From Desulfobulbaceae bacterium (GTDB taxonomy: Bacteria; Desulfobacterota; Desulfobulbia; Desulfobulbales; Desulfocapsaceae): a DNA stretch of 37,871 bases. Under the pieces are notes generated by a model. It was given only the letters and a program-made list of their open reading frames with translations. It was not told where the DNA came from and ran no database searches. The first letter of the stretch is position 1; every line of letters begins with the position of its first letter. A program made the position numbers and the translations under genes. Positions 25,734 through 32,986 of this stretch are shown here, in pieces. The stretch is taken from assembly GCA_024640625.1 (NCBI GenBank), contig JAHEER010000028.1, positions 1 through 37,871 of the forward strand, in the 5' to 3' direction.

Positions 25734-27038
25734 ATGGAAATTGTCACTATCTCCCTCATTGCTCTGGCCGTTTTAGTAATCCTGCTGAGTTTCGGTGTGC
25801 CGCTTCCCTACTGTTTCGGAGGCGCCCTGATGACCATGTGCCTGTTCGGCGGGGCCACCATGCAGGGCACCATGGTCTGGGGCTTCACCCAGCTGGCCAA
25901 CCCTGTACTGCTCTGTATTCCACTTTTTGTGTTCGCCGGCACCGTTATGAGTGAAAGCGGAATCGCCGCCAGTCTCTTGAAGTTCGTCAATATCTTTGTC
26001 GGCCGAGTTCGAGGGGGACTTGGTGTCGTTGCTTCGGTCAGCTGCGCCATCATAGGGGCGATTTCAGGAAGCGGCTTAACCGGTGTCGCCGCAACGGGTC
26101 CTCTGCTGATTCCTGAAATGGCGGAAAAAGGTTATCCCCGTGGATATGCGACCGCACTCGTTGCCAATTCCTCGATTCTAGGTCTTCTCATCCCCCCCAG
26201 TGTTACCATGATCATCTATGGATGGGTAACGGACACATCGATCCTCGCTTGTTTTTTGGCCACCCTCGGTCCAGGGCTTTTGATTACATTTCTTTTCTCG
26301 ATAGTAAACCTGGTTCTGGCACGCAGGTTTCCGCTTGTGCTCGATCCACCCAAGAAGCTTCCCGAGGCAGTCAAGGAAGGGGTTGCGTGCACCTCCCGCG
26401 CAATACCTGCCCTGGTCATGCCTCTTATCATCCTGGGCGGGATTTACGGCGGTATCATGACTCCCACAGAAGCCGCCGCGGTAGCAGTGATCTATGCGAT
26501 TCCAGTCGGTTTTCTTATCTACAGAGGACTGACTGTAGAAACGTTTTTGACGGCTGCAAAAAGTTCCGCGACGGCGGTTGGTGCAATCATGGTCATGATT
26601 GTATTCAGCCTGATGCTCAGCCAGATATTCGTCATGGAAGATGTACCGCAGGCCCTGGTCGAAGGAGTGTTCACCATCACTCAAAATAAAGTCCTGCTCC
26701 TGATCCTGATTAATTTTCTGTTGTTTTTCGTCGGCATGATTGTCAATGACGTCACGGCAATCATCCTTATCGCGCCGCTTCTGCTGCCCCTTATGGAGGC
26801 GATCGGCGTAAGTCCTGTGCAGTTCGCAGCAATCATGGGTGTAAATACGGCAATGGGAGGCGTCACGCCGCCTTACGCCAGCATACTCTATCTTGGCATG
26901 AGAATCGGCAAAGTGGAGTTCTCTGAGGTGATCAAACCCGCGATGATTCTGATCATCTTCGGGTACGTACCGGTGGTATTTTTAACGTCACTGTGGCCAA
27001 GCCTGTCGTTATTTTTCCCCGGATTATTTGGATACTAA
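25734..27038 (+). CDS. dctM: TRAP transporter large permease (DctM-type)
   Basis: 434 residues, hydrophobic throughout, with about 11-12 helices, normal for DctM. Family landmarks include the GAISGSGLTGVAATGPLLIP re-entrant region and IPPSVTMIIYGWVTDTS in the first half, and NDVTAIILIAPLLLP and GVNTAMGGVTPPYAS in the second. It moves the substrate with sodium or protons in complex with DctQ and the periplasmic binding protein. Translation is coupled to dctQ by the 2-base gap. Confidence 0.95.
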   Translation: MEIVTISLIALAVLVILLSFGVPLPYCFGGALMTMCLFGGATMQGTMVWGFTQLANPVLLCIPLFVFAGTVMSESGIAASLLKFVNIFVGRVRGGLGVVASVSCAIIGAISGSGLTGVAATGPLLIPEMAEKGYPRGYATALVANSSILGLLIPPSVTMIIYGWVTDTSILACFLATLGPGLLITFLFSIVNLVLARRFPLVLDPPKKLPEAVKEGVACTSRAIPALVMPLIILGGIYGGIMTPTEAAAVAVIYAIPVGFLIYRGLTVETFLTAAKSSATAVGAIMVMIVFSLMLSQIFVMEDVPQALVEGVFTITQNKVLLLILINFLLFFVGMIVNDVTAIILIAPLLLPLMEAIGVSPVQFAAIMGVNTAMGGVTPPYASILYLGMRIGKVEFSEVIKPAMILIIFGYVPVVFLTSLWPSLSLFFPGLFGY

Positions 27039-27066
27039 TCCCAGCAAAATGAAAAGGAGTTGCAAC

Positions 27067-28065
27067 ATGAAGACAACACGCAGACTCGGTATTCTGGTAG
27101 CATTTATTTGCGCCCTCAGCCTGGCCGGCATGGTGCAGGCCAAAACCTTGAAAATTTCCCATGTCCGTCCCCAGGATACGGCGATAGACAAGGATCTTCG
27201 CTGGTTTTCCGAAGCCTTGGATGAGGCCTCAGGCGGCAAAATAAAAACCAAGATCTACCCTGCCAGCGCGCTCGGCGACTATACTGTGGTTCAGGAACGG
27301 GTCGGACTCGGTGCGGTGGACATGGCCTGTCAGCCCCCTGCCTCGGCAGCTGACAAGAGGTTTCAGGTCGTCTACTTTCCCTACATGGTCAAGAGCTGGG
27401 ATCAGGCCAAGAAAAATTATTCTCCAGGCGCCCCTCTGCGCAAAGTAGTTGCGGATCTTTACGCGGAGCAGGACATCCAGTTGCTGGCTGCCTGGCCGGT
27501 CTATTTCGGGGGCATCGCCCTCAATCGTGAACCTGTTTCGCCCGGTGATCCCGCTGCGGCCAAAGGCATTAAACTGCGCGTTCCGCCGATGAAGACTTTT
27601 CAACTGCTGGCTGACAACACCGGCTATCTGGGAACCCCTATTCCCTTTTCCGATGCCTTCACCGCAGTTCAGACCGGCGTCGTGGACGGCGTCATTGGTT
27701 CGGGCGCGGAAGGCTATTATGCATCGTTTCGTGACGTTACCAAATTCTACATTCCCCAGAATACCCATTTTGAAGTTTGGTATCTGATTATCAACAAGAA
27801 ATATTTTGACAAAATGCCGGATGATCAGAAACAACAGCTCCAGGAGGTCGCCAATCAGTTTGAACAGCGGCGCTGGGAGTCTGCTGAAGGGGATCAGGCG
27901 GCAAACGAAAAGCGGCTGGCCGATTATGGCGCAACTATCGTGGATATCAGCGAGCAGGAAATTGCCGCCATCGCAGATAAAATCCACAAGACAGTATGGC
28001 CCGAGGTCCTCAAGGATGTAGGCGAGGGGTGGGGCCAGGGAGTTCTTGACTCCATTGTGGAGTAA
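27067..28065 (+). CDS. dctP: TRAP substrate-binding protein, DctP type (first copy)
   Basis: 332 residues beginning with a Sec signal peptide (MKTTRRLGILVAFICALSL, cleavage near MVQA-K). The mature part is a DctP-family binding protein: KISHVRPQDTAIDKDLRWF, YPASALGDYTVVQERV, WPVYFGGIAL, LRVPPMKTF and the family TAVQTGVVDG motif. It would deliver the substrate to DctQM. The ATG at 27067 has AAAAGGAG upstream; the longer frame starting at 27028 lies across the dctM end and is rejected. A second related protein follows. Confidence 0.93.
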   Translation: MKTTRRLGILVAFICALSLAGMVQAKTLKISHVRPQDTAIDKDLRWFSEALDEASGGKIKTKIYPASALGDYTVVQERVGLGAVDMACQPPASAADKRFQVVYFPYMVKSWDQAKKNYSPGAPLRKVVADLYAEQDIQLLAAWPVYFGGIALNREPVSPGDPAAAKGIKLRVPPMKTFQLLADNTGYLGTPIPFSDAFTAVQTGVVDGVIGSGAEGYYASFRDVTKFYIPQNTHFEVWYLIINKKYFDKMPDDQKQQLQEVANQFEQRRWESAEGDQAANEKRLADYGATIVDISEQEIAAIADKIHKTVWPEVLKDVGEGWGQGVLDSIVE

Positions 28066-28082
28066 CCCTCCTTTTTCATATT

Positions 28083-28108
28083 CCCCGGCAGTCAGAGTGC
28101 TGCCGGGG
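28083..28108 (+). promoter_or_regulatory. Intercistronic hairpin between the two dctP genes
   Basis: CCCCGGCAG and CTGCCGGGG form a perfect 9-bp stem with an 8-base loop. No T tract follows, so it is more likely an mRNA-stabilising or attenuating element than a full terminator. Such hairpins after binding-protein genes often raise binding-protein mRNA level. The downstream GGGG-ACTCGAA-CCCC forms an overlapping alternative hairpin. Confidence 0.55.
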
Positions 28109-28137
28109 ACTCGAACCCCTGTCCAAAGGATAATGAT

Positions 28138-29139
28138 ATGAAAAAACTGCTGCTGATAATTGGCTGTTGCCTGATGACAATGGCTGTCCATGCTCAGTCG
28201 GGCCTCGCTAAGCAGCAGGCCTGGAAAATCGGCCATGTCAGACCGGCAGGATCTGCTATCGATAATGACGTGCGGGCAATGACCGAAGGGATAAGCGCCG
28301 CAACCGGCGGCTCCATCAATTTCGCGATTTATCCGGCCAATAAGCTTGGGGACTATTCAGTCGTCCAGGAGCGGGTATCGTTTGGCGAAGTTGAAATGTA
28401 CGTCGGTCCCTTTGGCACCACAGTAGATAAGAAGCTTATGCTGGCCTTTGTCCCCTTCCTGGTTGATACCTGGCCGGAGGCGCAGCGCCTTTATTCCGCC
28501 TCCAGCCCTTTGATCGGCCATTTGCAGGACTTTCTGGAGCCGCTCAATATCAAAATTATCGGCGGCTGGCCAGTCTATTTTGGCGGCATCGCTCTGACTG
28601 ATGAGCCTGAGGAGCCGGGTAATCCTGATGTTTCAAAGGATATGATTATCAGAGTACCGCCGATAAGAAGTTTTGAGTTGACCGCCAGAGCACTGGGCTA
28701 TACTCCTTACCCAATCACCTGGATGTATGCCAAGATGGGCCTGAAAACGGGCATGGTAAAAGGACTGATAGGCGGTGGGGCAGAGGGGTATAAAGGACTC
28801 AGCAAGCTGATCAGCTATTATATCCCCGTCAAGGATCACTTTGAGTATTGGTTTGTCTACATGAACCTGGAATTGTGGGAGAGCCTGCCGACTGAGCAGC
28901 AGCAGATTATCACCGCTCAGGTTCAGCAGATGGAGGCCAAGCGTTATCAGGTTGCCGAACGTGATGAACAGCATAATCTCGAGGCTCTTAAAGAGCTCGG
29001 TGTTAATGTCTATGATCTGAAAGAGGCTGAATATGAAGCCATGCGGCGGGCAATTAAAAAGGATGTCTGGCCGCAGCTGCGCAAGGATATTGGCCCGACC
29101 TTCGATGAAGTGGTGCAGTTTGTCGAGTCGTCCAACTGA
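28138..29139 (+). CDS. Second, divergent DctP-type binding protein
   Basis: 333 residues with a signal peptide (MKKLLLIIGCCLMTMAVHA). It is clearly a paralogue of the preceding protein, sharing GHVRPAGSAIDNDVR, YPANKLGDYSVVQERV, WPVYFGGIAL and GGAEGY. In the region that reads TAVQTGVVDG in the first copy it has GLKTGMVKG, so the usual Asp is Lys. The two may bind different ligands or act as a pair. AAAGGA precedes the ATG at about six bases. It is the last gene of the operon and converges on the regulator gene. Confidence 0.9.
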   Translation: MKKLLLIIGCCLMTMAVHAQSGLAKQQAWKIGHVRPAGSAIDNDVRAMTEGISAATGGSINFAIYPANKLGDYSVVQERVSFGEVEMYVGPFGTTVDKKLMLAFVPFLVDTWPEAQRLYSASSPLIGHLQDFLEPLNIKIIGGWPVYFGGIALTDEPEEPGNPDVSKDMIIRVPPIRSFELTARALGYTPYPITWMYAKMGLKTGMVKGLIGGGAEGYKGLSKLISYYIPVKDHFEYWFVYMNLELWESLPTEQQQIITAQVQQMEAKRYQVAERDEQHNLEALKELGVNVYDLKEAEYEAMRRAIKKDVWPQLRKDIGPTFDEVVQFVESSN

Positions 29140-29178
29140 AGCTGCTCAGCACACGGCTCTTACCATAAATGTCCTGAG

Positions 29179-31071
29179 CTACTCGATGATTCCGTAGTCC
29201 TTTACTTTCCTGTACAGAGTAGCTCGAGAGATTCCCAGAGATTTTGCCGCCTGGGCCATGTTGCCGGAAAGTTCAGCCAGGGTGCCGGCAATCAATTTCT
29301 GCTCCATTTCTTTTAAGGTTCCTCCAGTGAGCCTGCTCCTGGCCTTGGTATGGGGCTGGAGCCCAAGATGCTCGAGTTTAATGGTTCTGCCTCCACAGAG
29401 ATGCATCGCCCGCTGGATTACATTTTCCAGCTCTCGGACGTTTCCTGGCCAATCATAACCGATAAGTGCATCCCGGGCAGAGCTGCTGAGCGCAATGCCC
29501 TCGCCGTAATGGTTGATGAAATGTTTCGCCAGTGCTTCAATATCCTCGGCTCCTCTCTGGCGCAGCGGCGGCAAGGTGATCTGAATAATGTTCAAGCGGT
29601 AGAACAGATCTTTGCGGAACCGGTTGAGATCAATCATTTTGTTGAGGTCCACATGGGTTGCGGCGATAATTCTGGTATCGGTGCGTATGGTCCGGCGTGC
29701 ACCTATGCGCTGTATCTCCCCTGTCTGCAGAACCCGGAGCAGTTTAACCTGCATGTCGTGCGGCATATCGCCAATTTCATCCAATAGAATGGTGCCTTCA
29801 TCTGCCAGCTCGAATTTGCCGGGTCGACCGCTCCTGGAGGCGCCGGTGAAGGCCCCGTCTACATAGCCGAACAGCTCGCTTTCAAGGAGTTCACCGGGGA
29901 TCGCACCGCAATTGATGGGCACAAAAGGCTGTTGGCGCCGTTGGCTGCCATTGTGAATCGCCTGAGCAAACAGTTCCTTACCGGTGCCGGTTTCCCCGAG
30001 AAGGAGCACGGTCGAGGAAGTTTCTGCGGCTTTTCTGGCCAGTTGGATCGCCTCTGCAAATGCAGGTGAGTTGCCAATCAGATGTTCGAACATGAAGAAC
30101 GGCTCGGCTCCGGAGATTCTTTCCGCCAATTTCTTTATATTGCTGAACTCTTCAAAAACCATAACGGCGCCAAGCAGATCATTTCGTTCGGACAGCACCG
30201 GCTGAGCCGTGTAATAAAAGTGAACGTCGTTTGGCAGCGACGCCTCTCTACCCTTCCACTTATCTGGATGAACCGCGATGTCATCGAGATCCAGCGCCAA
30301 TCCATGCAACACCGAAACAGGCTGTCCATCCAGTTTTTGGGTTTTTAGAATCTCTTTGCCTTTGCGGTTGATCTTCCAGATACGCATATCATTGTCCATG
30401 GTCATCAGGCCCGTGCCTGCTGCTTCAAGGACTCTGTCGAGAAAGCCGATGTAGAGCGACATCTCATTATTTCGCCTAAGAAGGCGCATGTGCTTTTCTA
30501 TCGATCGAGCCGCCATCGTCACCATGATAAGTGTATGCGGGTGGGTTTTACTGCTGGCACCTGACACTACCAGCACTCCGGCAAGGACCCCCTGGCGGCC
30601 GAAAATTGGTGCCGCAGAACTGGTAAAACCATGTCCCCGCCGACAATAGTGGTCCTTATCGTTAAGTTGAATGGAACACTTGAGTTTGCGGCACAAGCTG
30701 ATTGCCGTGGTGCCTACATCTCGTTCCGTCCAGCGGTAGCCAGGGGCGCAGTTTCGCTCTGAGAACTTGAGCTTGATTTCAGTACTTCCGGCCAGATGCA
30801 GGATATAACCGTCCTCGTCGGCGAAAGCGACCATGAAATCCTCGGGAGACAGCAGCTCATAGAACTCCTCGATGTGGGCGATGACTACTTCAAGAAGATG
30901 GCCTGATTGCTGCCGGCGTTCTTCAAGCTCCAAGGGTGATAGTTTTTTCTGAGCAATGTTTCGCTCCTCAGGGGAAATACCGTAGGATTTTGAGCGCTGG
31001 TGGGATTGCTCAATCTCATTTTGCATTTGCTGGGCGGTGGGTATGCCGCCATTGGTGATCTCCACGTTCAT
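29179..31071 (-). CDS. Sigma-54-dependent activator (GAF-PAS-AAA+-Fis, AcoR-like)
   Basis: 630 residues. The N-terminal GAF-like sensor (~60-195) is of the AcoR type and carries several cysteines (Cys108, 127, 132, 143). A PAS domain (~205-315) follows. The AAA+ domain has Walker A GETGTGKE (~359), the sigma-54 contact loop GAFTGA (~406), Walker B GTILLDEIGD (~426) and arginine-finger region RFRKDLFYRLN. A Fis-type helix-turn-helix ends the protein (AAKSLGISRATLYRKV). The intact GAFTGA shows it can activate RpoN promoters; two such promoters flank it. GGAG lies six bases before the ATG at 31071; the longer frame to 31122 lacks this support. The ligand sensed is unknown; an opine or derived amino acid is the obvious guess. 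Confidence 0.93.
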   Translation of the reverse strand: MNVEITNGGIPTAQQMQNEIEQSHQRSKSYGISPEERNIAQKKLSPLELEERRQQSGHLLEVVIAHIEEFYELLSPEDFMVAFADEDGYILHLAGSTEIKLKFSERNCAPGYRWTERDVGTTAISLCRKLKCSIQLNDKDHYCRRGHGFTSSAAPIFGRQGVLAGVLVVSGASSKTHPHTLIMVTMAARSIEKHMRLLRRNNEMSLYIGFLDRVLEAAGTGLMTMDNDMRIWKINRKGKEILKTQKLDGQPVSVLHGLALDLDDIAVHPDKWKGREASLPNDVHFYYTAQPVLSERNDLLGAVMVFEEFSNIKKLAERISGAEPFFMFEHLIGNSPAFAEAIQLARKAAETSSTVLLLGETGTGKELFAQAIHNGSQRRQQPFVPINCGAIPGELLESELFGYVDGAFTGASRSGRPGKFELADEGTILLDEIGDMPHDMQVKLLRVLQTGEIQRIGARRTIRTDTRIIAATHVDLNKMIDLNRFRKDLFYRLNIIQITLPPLRQRGAEDIEALAKHFINHYGEGIALSSSARDALIGYDWPGNVRELENVIQRAMHLCGGRTIKLEHLGLQPHTKARSRLTGGTLKEMEQKLIAGTLAELSGNMAQAAKSLGISRATLYRKVKDYGIIE

Positions 31072-31179
31072 ACAGTCTCCATCCACCTCTGTCGCGTTTA
31101 AAAACATGTAGCAAATTGACACACATCAAAAGGTAGCAGGGATAGTATTGGATAGCAATCATCTCTTCGGAAATTTTTC

Positions 31180-31194
31180 GTCTCATAATGAGAC
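31180..31194. promoter_or_regulatory. Palindromic activator-binding site candidate
   Basis: GTCTCAT-A-ATGAGAC is a perfect 7+7 palindrome, centred about 90 bases upstream of the ald -24 element. Position and symmetry fit an upstream activating sequence for the Fis-type HTH of the neighbouring activator. It might also give autoregulation. Confidence 0.6.
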
Positions 31195-31275
31195 AGGCCT
31201 GCACGACATTCCTGTTTTAGTTGGTTAATTTACAATTATCATAATAATATCAATAAATTATATTTTTTATGGTAA

Positions 31276-31290
31276 TGGCACATGATTTGC
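31276..31290 (+). promoter_or_regulatory. Sigma-54 (-24/-12) promoter of ald
   Basis: TGGCACA-TGAT-TTGC with GG and GC exactly ten bases apart, a near-perfect RpoN match. The predicted start near 31302 gives a leader of about 75 bases to the ald ATG. Confidence 0.85.
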
Positions 31291-31374
31291 TTTCCGTAAT
31301 GAGAACATAGTTAACGGCAGGCCAGCGAACGAGATTTCCCCAATAACATAAAGATCTGAAAAAGGAGAAATGAC

Positions 31375-32487
31375 ATGATAGTTGGAATACTCAAAGAAAT
31401 TAAAGTGAAAGAGAAGCGAGTGAGCATGACTCCGGCAGGCGCGCAGGCAATGACCAGAGCGGGGCATACGATTATGGTCGAGACCAGCGCTGGTGAAGGG
31501 AGTGGTTACTCAGACGATGATTATCTGGCTGCAGGAGCGACCATTGCCGATTCGCCTCGAGAGATATTCGAGCAGTCTGATATGGTAATGCACGTGAAAG
31601 AACCACAGCCATCGGAATATGAGCTCATCCGCCCAGGTCAGATCGTGTTTACTTATCTGCATCTGGCGGCAGATGAGCAGTTGACCAAAGCATTAATGGC
31701 CTCGAACTGTGTCGCCATTGCCTATGAGACCATTGCAAAAGGAAATGGGGCGCTACCGCTGCTGACACCCATGAGTGAAGTCGCCGGCAGGATGGCAGCC
31801 CAACAGGGAGCCAAGTACCTTGAAGTGCCCAGCGGCGGGATGGGAATTCTGCTTGGCGGGGTAAAAGGGGTGGAGCCGGCCACAGTGGTCGTTATCGGCG
31901 GCGGTGTTGTGGGAGTTAACGCCGCTAAAATGGCAGCAGGCCTGGGAGCTCAGGTGTATATCCTCGACCGGAGCCTGGAGCGACTCGCCTATCTTGATGA
32001 TGTTATGCCTGCCAACTGCTTTCCGCTCATGTCCAATGATGAGGTTCTCAATCGACTTGTCCCCCAGGCCGACCTGATCATTGGAGCTGTCCTTGTTCCC
32101 GGCGCCAAGGCTCCTAAACTGCTTACCAGAGAGATGGTGCAGCAGATGAAACCAGGCTCCGTTGTTGTCGATGTGGCGATTGATCAAGGAGGGTGTTTTG
32201 AGACCTCAAAAGCTACCACGCATGATGAGCCGGTTTACGAGGTCGATGGAGTTGTTCACTATTGCGTTGCCAACATGCCGGGCGCCGTGCCCAAAACTTC
32301 TACCCGGGCGCTTACCAATGCCACATTGTCTTATGCGCTTGAGATTGCCAACAAAGGCTGGAAGCAGGCAATGACTGAAAGTGAAGAGATCAAAAAAGGC
32401 GGTAACGTGATCAATGGCTTACTTACCTATAAAGCTGTAGCCGAAGCGTTCAACCTGGATTATACACCAATTGAAGGACTCCTATAA
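31375..32487 (+). CDS. ald: Alanine dehydrogenase
   Basis: 370 residues, standard. It interconverts alanine and pyruvate plus ammonium with NAD. The opening MIVGILKEIKVKEKRVSMTP, the substrate/catalytic residues Lys75 (HVKEPQP) and His96 (YLHLAAD), and the NAD-binding VIGGGVVGVNAAKMA are as in characterised enzymes. AAAAAGGAG precedes the ATG. It is divergent from the sigma-54 activator and has its own RpoN promoter, so it is most likely induced with the opine dehydrogenase/TRAP operon and degrades alanine released from the imported compound. Confidence 0.96.
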   Translation: MIVGILKEIKVKEKRVSMTPAGAQAMTRAGHTIMVETSAGEGSGYSDDDYLAAGATIADSPREIFEQSDMVMHVKEPQPSEYELIRPGQIVFTYLHLAADEQLTKALMASNCVAIAYETIAKGNGALPLLTPMSEVAGRMAAQQGAKYLEVPSGGMGILLGGVKGVEPATVVVIGGGVVGVNAAKMAAGLGAQVYILDRSLERLAYLDDVMPANCFPLMSNDEVLNRLVPQADLIIGAVLVPGAKAPKLLTREMVQQMKPGSVVVDVAIDQGGCFETSKATTHDEPVYEVDGVVHYCVANMPGAVPKTSTRALTNATLSYALEIANKGWKQAMTESEEIKKGGNVINGLLTYKAVAEAFNLDYTPIEGLL

Positions 32488-32986
32488 TTCTAGCAACTCA
32501 GCGTCAAAATGGTGCGGCTGGGAAGGTGGATGCCGGTAAAGCATCCACCTTTCATCCTCTATCCTGAAGGTAACCAGGCCAAATCTTGCAACGATAATTA
32601 TAATGCCTCAGCCCAGATGGGTGATGTAAACTACCTCCAAATTGGCCCGGTTACGTGAGGCGTCTGATTTAAGGTGATGGACCTTCATTTTGTTCTGGCA
32701 TCCCCACACAGTGGTCACCAATTCTTTTTATTTAGAAAAGCTTTACTACCACTTCAGAAATGCGAACTGGTCGACAGAAATATTATAATATTTTTTCGTA
32801 TTTCTATGATTCCTTCATAAAGTTGCACGCTGGTGGTCACAGAGATGAGACCCGAGCAAGTTGAAGCTCGATGATGTTTTATTCGCCAATAACCGAGCCT
32901 TTTGGAAAACCAAGATTTTCGTTCAAAATCAAGGCATGCGAGAAATTTTACCACAGGCATATGATTGATATTCCGAGGATAAAATT
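32488..32986. other. Intergenic region after ald
   Basis: About 500 AT-rich bases. Apart from the hairpin at 32523-32551 I see no gene or recognised RNA. A 96-codon minus-strand frame extending into the next gene has no family resemblance. Confidence 0.4.
32523..32551 (+). terminator. Hairpin terminator candidate after ald
   Basis: AAGGTGGATGC and GCATCCACCTT pair perfectly (11 bp) around a 7-base loop, 36 bases after the ald stop. The following tract is TTCATCCTC, only weakly T-rich. Confidence 0.6.

Larger units (their letters stand above)
31072..31374. other. Divergent control region, activator gene versus ald
   Basis: About 300 AT-rich bases with no gene. It holds a 15-base palindrome and a sigma-54 promoter facing ald (both listed). 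The promoter for the activator itself, on the minus strand, is not recognisable. Confidence 0.6.

Noticed and set aside
28083..28125. Possible tRNA gene between the dctP genes
   Set aside because: Only a T-arm-like hairpin is present; no anticodon arm, D arm or acceptor stem can be built on either strand.
27229..28236. 335-codon open frame antisense to the first dctP gene
   Set aside because: Shadow frame crossing a real intergenic hairpin and the start of the second dctP; no recognisable protein.
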